Shown piece after piece: positions 14,443 to 15,375 of a stretch of 15,375 nt of DNA. Location of the stretch: positions 1-15,375 of the forward strand of contig PLXW01000124.1 in NCBI GenBank assembly GCA_003151595.1, read 5' to 3'. The position numbers and the translations under genes are program-made. The stretch is from Myxococcales bacterium. GTDB taxonomy: Bacteria > Myxococcota > Polyangia > Polyangiales > Polyangiaceae. The notes under the pieces are model-generated. The model worked only from the letters and a program-made list of their open reading frames with translations. It was not told the DNA's origin and did no database searches. Positions within the stretch are counted from its first letter, which is position 1. Each line of letters opens with the position of its first letter.

Positions 14443-14781
14443 ATGCGCGTCCACCACCTAGCCTTTCGAACGCGCGACCTCGAGCGGCTCGAACGTTTCT
14501 ACACGGACCTGCTCGGTCTCACGATCACGCGACGCGACGAGTCGCGGAGCGTGTGGCTGCGCGCCAGCGGAACGATCCTCATGCTCGAGCAGATCACCGG
14601 TGACGAGGTGTGCATGCTGGGCGGCACGCGCGAGCTCGTGGCGTTCGGGATCGAAGAGGCGGACGCGGATCGCTGGCGGCGCACGCTGGCCGCGGGGAAC
14701 GTCGCCATCGAGGAAGAGACGGCGTTCACGATCTACTTCCGCGACCCCGACGGCCGACGGATCGCGCTGAGCCATTACTGA
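14443..14781 (+). CDS. VOC (glyoxalase/dioxygenase-fold) protein with degenerate metal site
   Basis: This 112-residue single VOC module has two paired beta-alpha-beta-beta-beta units. RVHHLAFRTRDLERLERFYTDLLGLTI forms the first, and RELVAFGIEEADADRW with TIYFRDPDGRRIAL the second. VOC proteins act as dimers in metal-dependent lyases, dioxygenases and resistance proteins, or as non-enzymatic binders. H5 and E49 sit where two metal ligands are expected. The position usually His in the second half (HxAF) is Leu65, and the final Glu after DPDG is Ala108. A catalytic metal site is therefore doubtful. It is divergent from the DHH gene with only 24 bases between starts, and convergent with hutU across 3 bases. 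Confidence 0.87.
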   Translation: MRVHHLAFRTRDLERLERFYTDLLGLTITRRDESRSVWLRASGTILMLEQITGDEVCMLGGTRELVAFGIEEADADRWRRTLAAGNVAIEEETAFTIYFRDPDGRRIALSHY

Positions 14782-14784
14782 GGA

Positions 14785-15375
14785 TCACTTCACGAGGTGA
14801 GGCACGTGAACGTGCTTCGCCTGCGCGCAGGCGATGGCCTCTTCGTACCCCGCGTCCGCGTGGCGAATGACCCCCATCCCCGGATCGCTCGTCAGCACGC
14901 GCTCGAGGCGCGCGGCCGCTTCCTTCGTTCCGTCGGCGACGACGACCATCCCGGCGTGCAGGCTCATGCCCATCCCGACGCCGCCGCCGTGATGGAAGCT
15001 CACCCAGCTCGCGCCCGCCGCCGTGTTCACCAGCGCGTTCAAGATCGCCCAGTCGGCGATGGCGTCCGAGCCGTCCTTCATCCCTTCGGTCTCGCGGTTC
15101 GGCGAGGCCACGCTCCCGCAGTCGAGGTGGTCGCGTCCTATGACGATTGGCGCCTTCACCTTCCCGGTGCGCACCAGCTCGTTGAACGCGAGCCCGACCT
15201 TCGCGCGGTCGCCGTAGCCGACCCAGCAGATACGCGCCGGTAGCCCCTGGAACTTCACGCGCTGCTGCGCGAGCTCGATCCAGCGCCGCAGATCGGCGTC
15301 GTGCGGGATGGCGTTGAGCACGGCTTCATCGGTCGCCGCGATGTCCGCCGGATCGCCCGAGAGCGCGACCCAGCG
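14785..15375 (-). CDS. hutU: Urocanate hydratase, C-terminal part (partial at window edge)
   Basis: Urocanase converts urocanate to imidazolonepropionate, the second step of histidine degradation, using tightly bound NAD+ as an electrophile. The visible 196 residues correspond to roughly the last third of a protein of about 550. [12 protein letters not shown] is at the window edge. The signature [17 protein letters not shown] carries the conserved active-site Cys. [20 protein letters not shown] and DGSDAIADW follow, then [20 protein letters not shown] and [22 protein letters not shown]. The frame is open to the right edge, so the start lies outside. The stop is three bases from the stop of the convergent VOC gene. 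Other hut genes would be expected upstream, beyond the window. Confidence 0.95.
   Translation of the reverse strand, partial: RWVALSGDPADIAATDEAVLNAIPHDADLRRWIELAQQRVKFQGLPARICWVGYGDRAKVGLAFNELVRTGKVKAPIVIGRDHLDCGSVASPNRETEGMKDGSDAIADWAILNALVNTAAGASWVSFHHGGGVGMGMSLHAGMVVVADGTKEAAARLERVLTSDPGMGVIRHADAGYEEAIACAQAKHVHVPHLVK

Noticed and set aside
14439..14448. Perfect 10-base palindrome GCGCATGCGC across the VOC start codon
   Set aside because: Short GC-alternating palindromes are expected often at this base composition, and there is no second copy or flanking dyad to suggest an operator.

Overview
The window is a gene-dense, very high G+C stretch of bacterial chromosome with no gap over 300 bases. 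The strong G/C bias at third codon positions, the mix of genes (bacterial Rsm22-like protein, fatty-acid oxidation pair, NtrC-type regulator, many small lipoproteins and unknowns) and the frequent 4-base start/stop overlaps suggest a Myxococcota/deltaproteobacterial-type genome. That assignment is an inference from style and content, not from a marker gene. I see no rRNA, tRNA, CRISPR array, insertion sequence, phage gene or toxin/defence locus. Most of the window looks like ordinary chromosomal core and metabolism.

Layout, left to right. (1) A minus-strand cluster: TPR lipoprotein, then an 88-residue unknown, then mtnA (methionine salvage), which runs off the left edge. (2) A plus-strand pair overlapping at TGATG: 3-hydroxybutyryl-CoA dehydrogenase and enoyl-CoA hydratase, two successive steps of short-chain acyl-CoA metabolism. 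(3) A minus-strand pair: a four-helix membrane protein, then a GNAT acetyltransferase whose 3' end is formed by a dispersed repeat. (4) Divergent from these, an orphan sigma54-dependent response regulator, whose TAG stop is shared through CTAG with a convergent metallo-beta-lactamase-fold hydrolase. (5) Divergent from the hydrolase, holB (DNA polymerase III delta prime). (6) A minus-strand cluster: Rsm22-family methyltransferase-like protein, thiE (thiamine phosphate synthase), and an unknown beta-rich protein coupled to thiE. (7) A plus-strand cluster: NUDIX hydrolase, two-CxxC zinc-ribbon protein, and a LolB/DUF4292-like lipoprotein. (8) A minus-strand pair coupled at GTGA: DHH-family phosphoesterase and glycerophosphodiester phosphodiesterase. 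(9) A VOC/glyoxalase-fold protein on plus, starting only 24 bases from the DHH gene. (10) The 3' end of hutU (urocanate hydratase, histidine degradation), minus strand, running off the right edge.

The packing is extreme. Convergent neighbours overlap or nearly touch (CTAG at 6108-6111; 14 bases at 12668-12681; 3 bases at 14782-14784), and co-directional genes are repeatedly linked by ATGA or GTGA. Several genes without a Shine-Dalgarno sequence carry a TANNNT-like box 6 to 9 bases before the start codon, which suggests leaderless transcription. The most unusual items are this leaderless pattern, the Rsm22-like protein with cysteines placed as for an Fe-S cluster, the repeat-derived C-terminus of the GNAT protein, the N-terminally extended MBL protein, and the orphan regulator divergent from a histidine-containing membrane protein. 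I found no convincing new multi-gene system.
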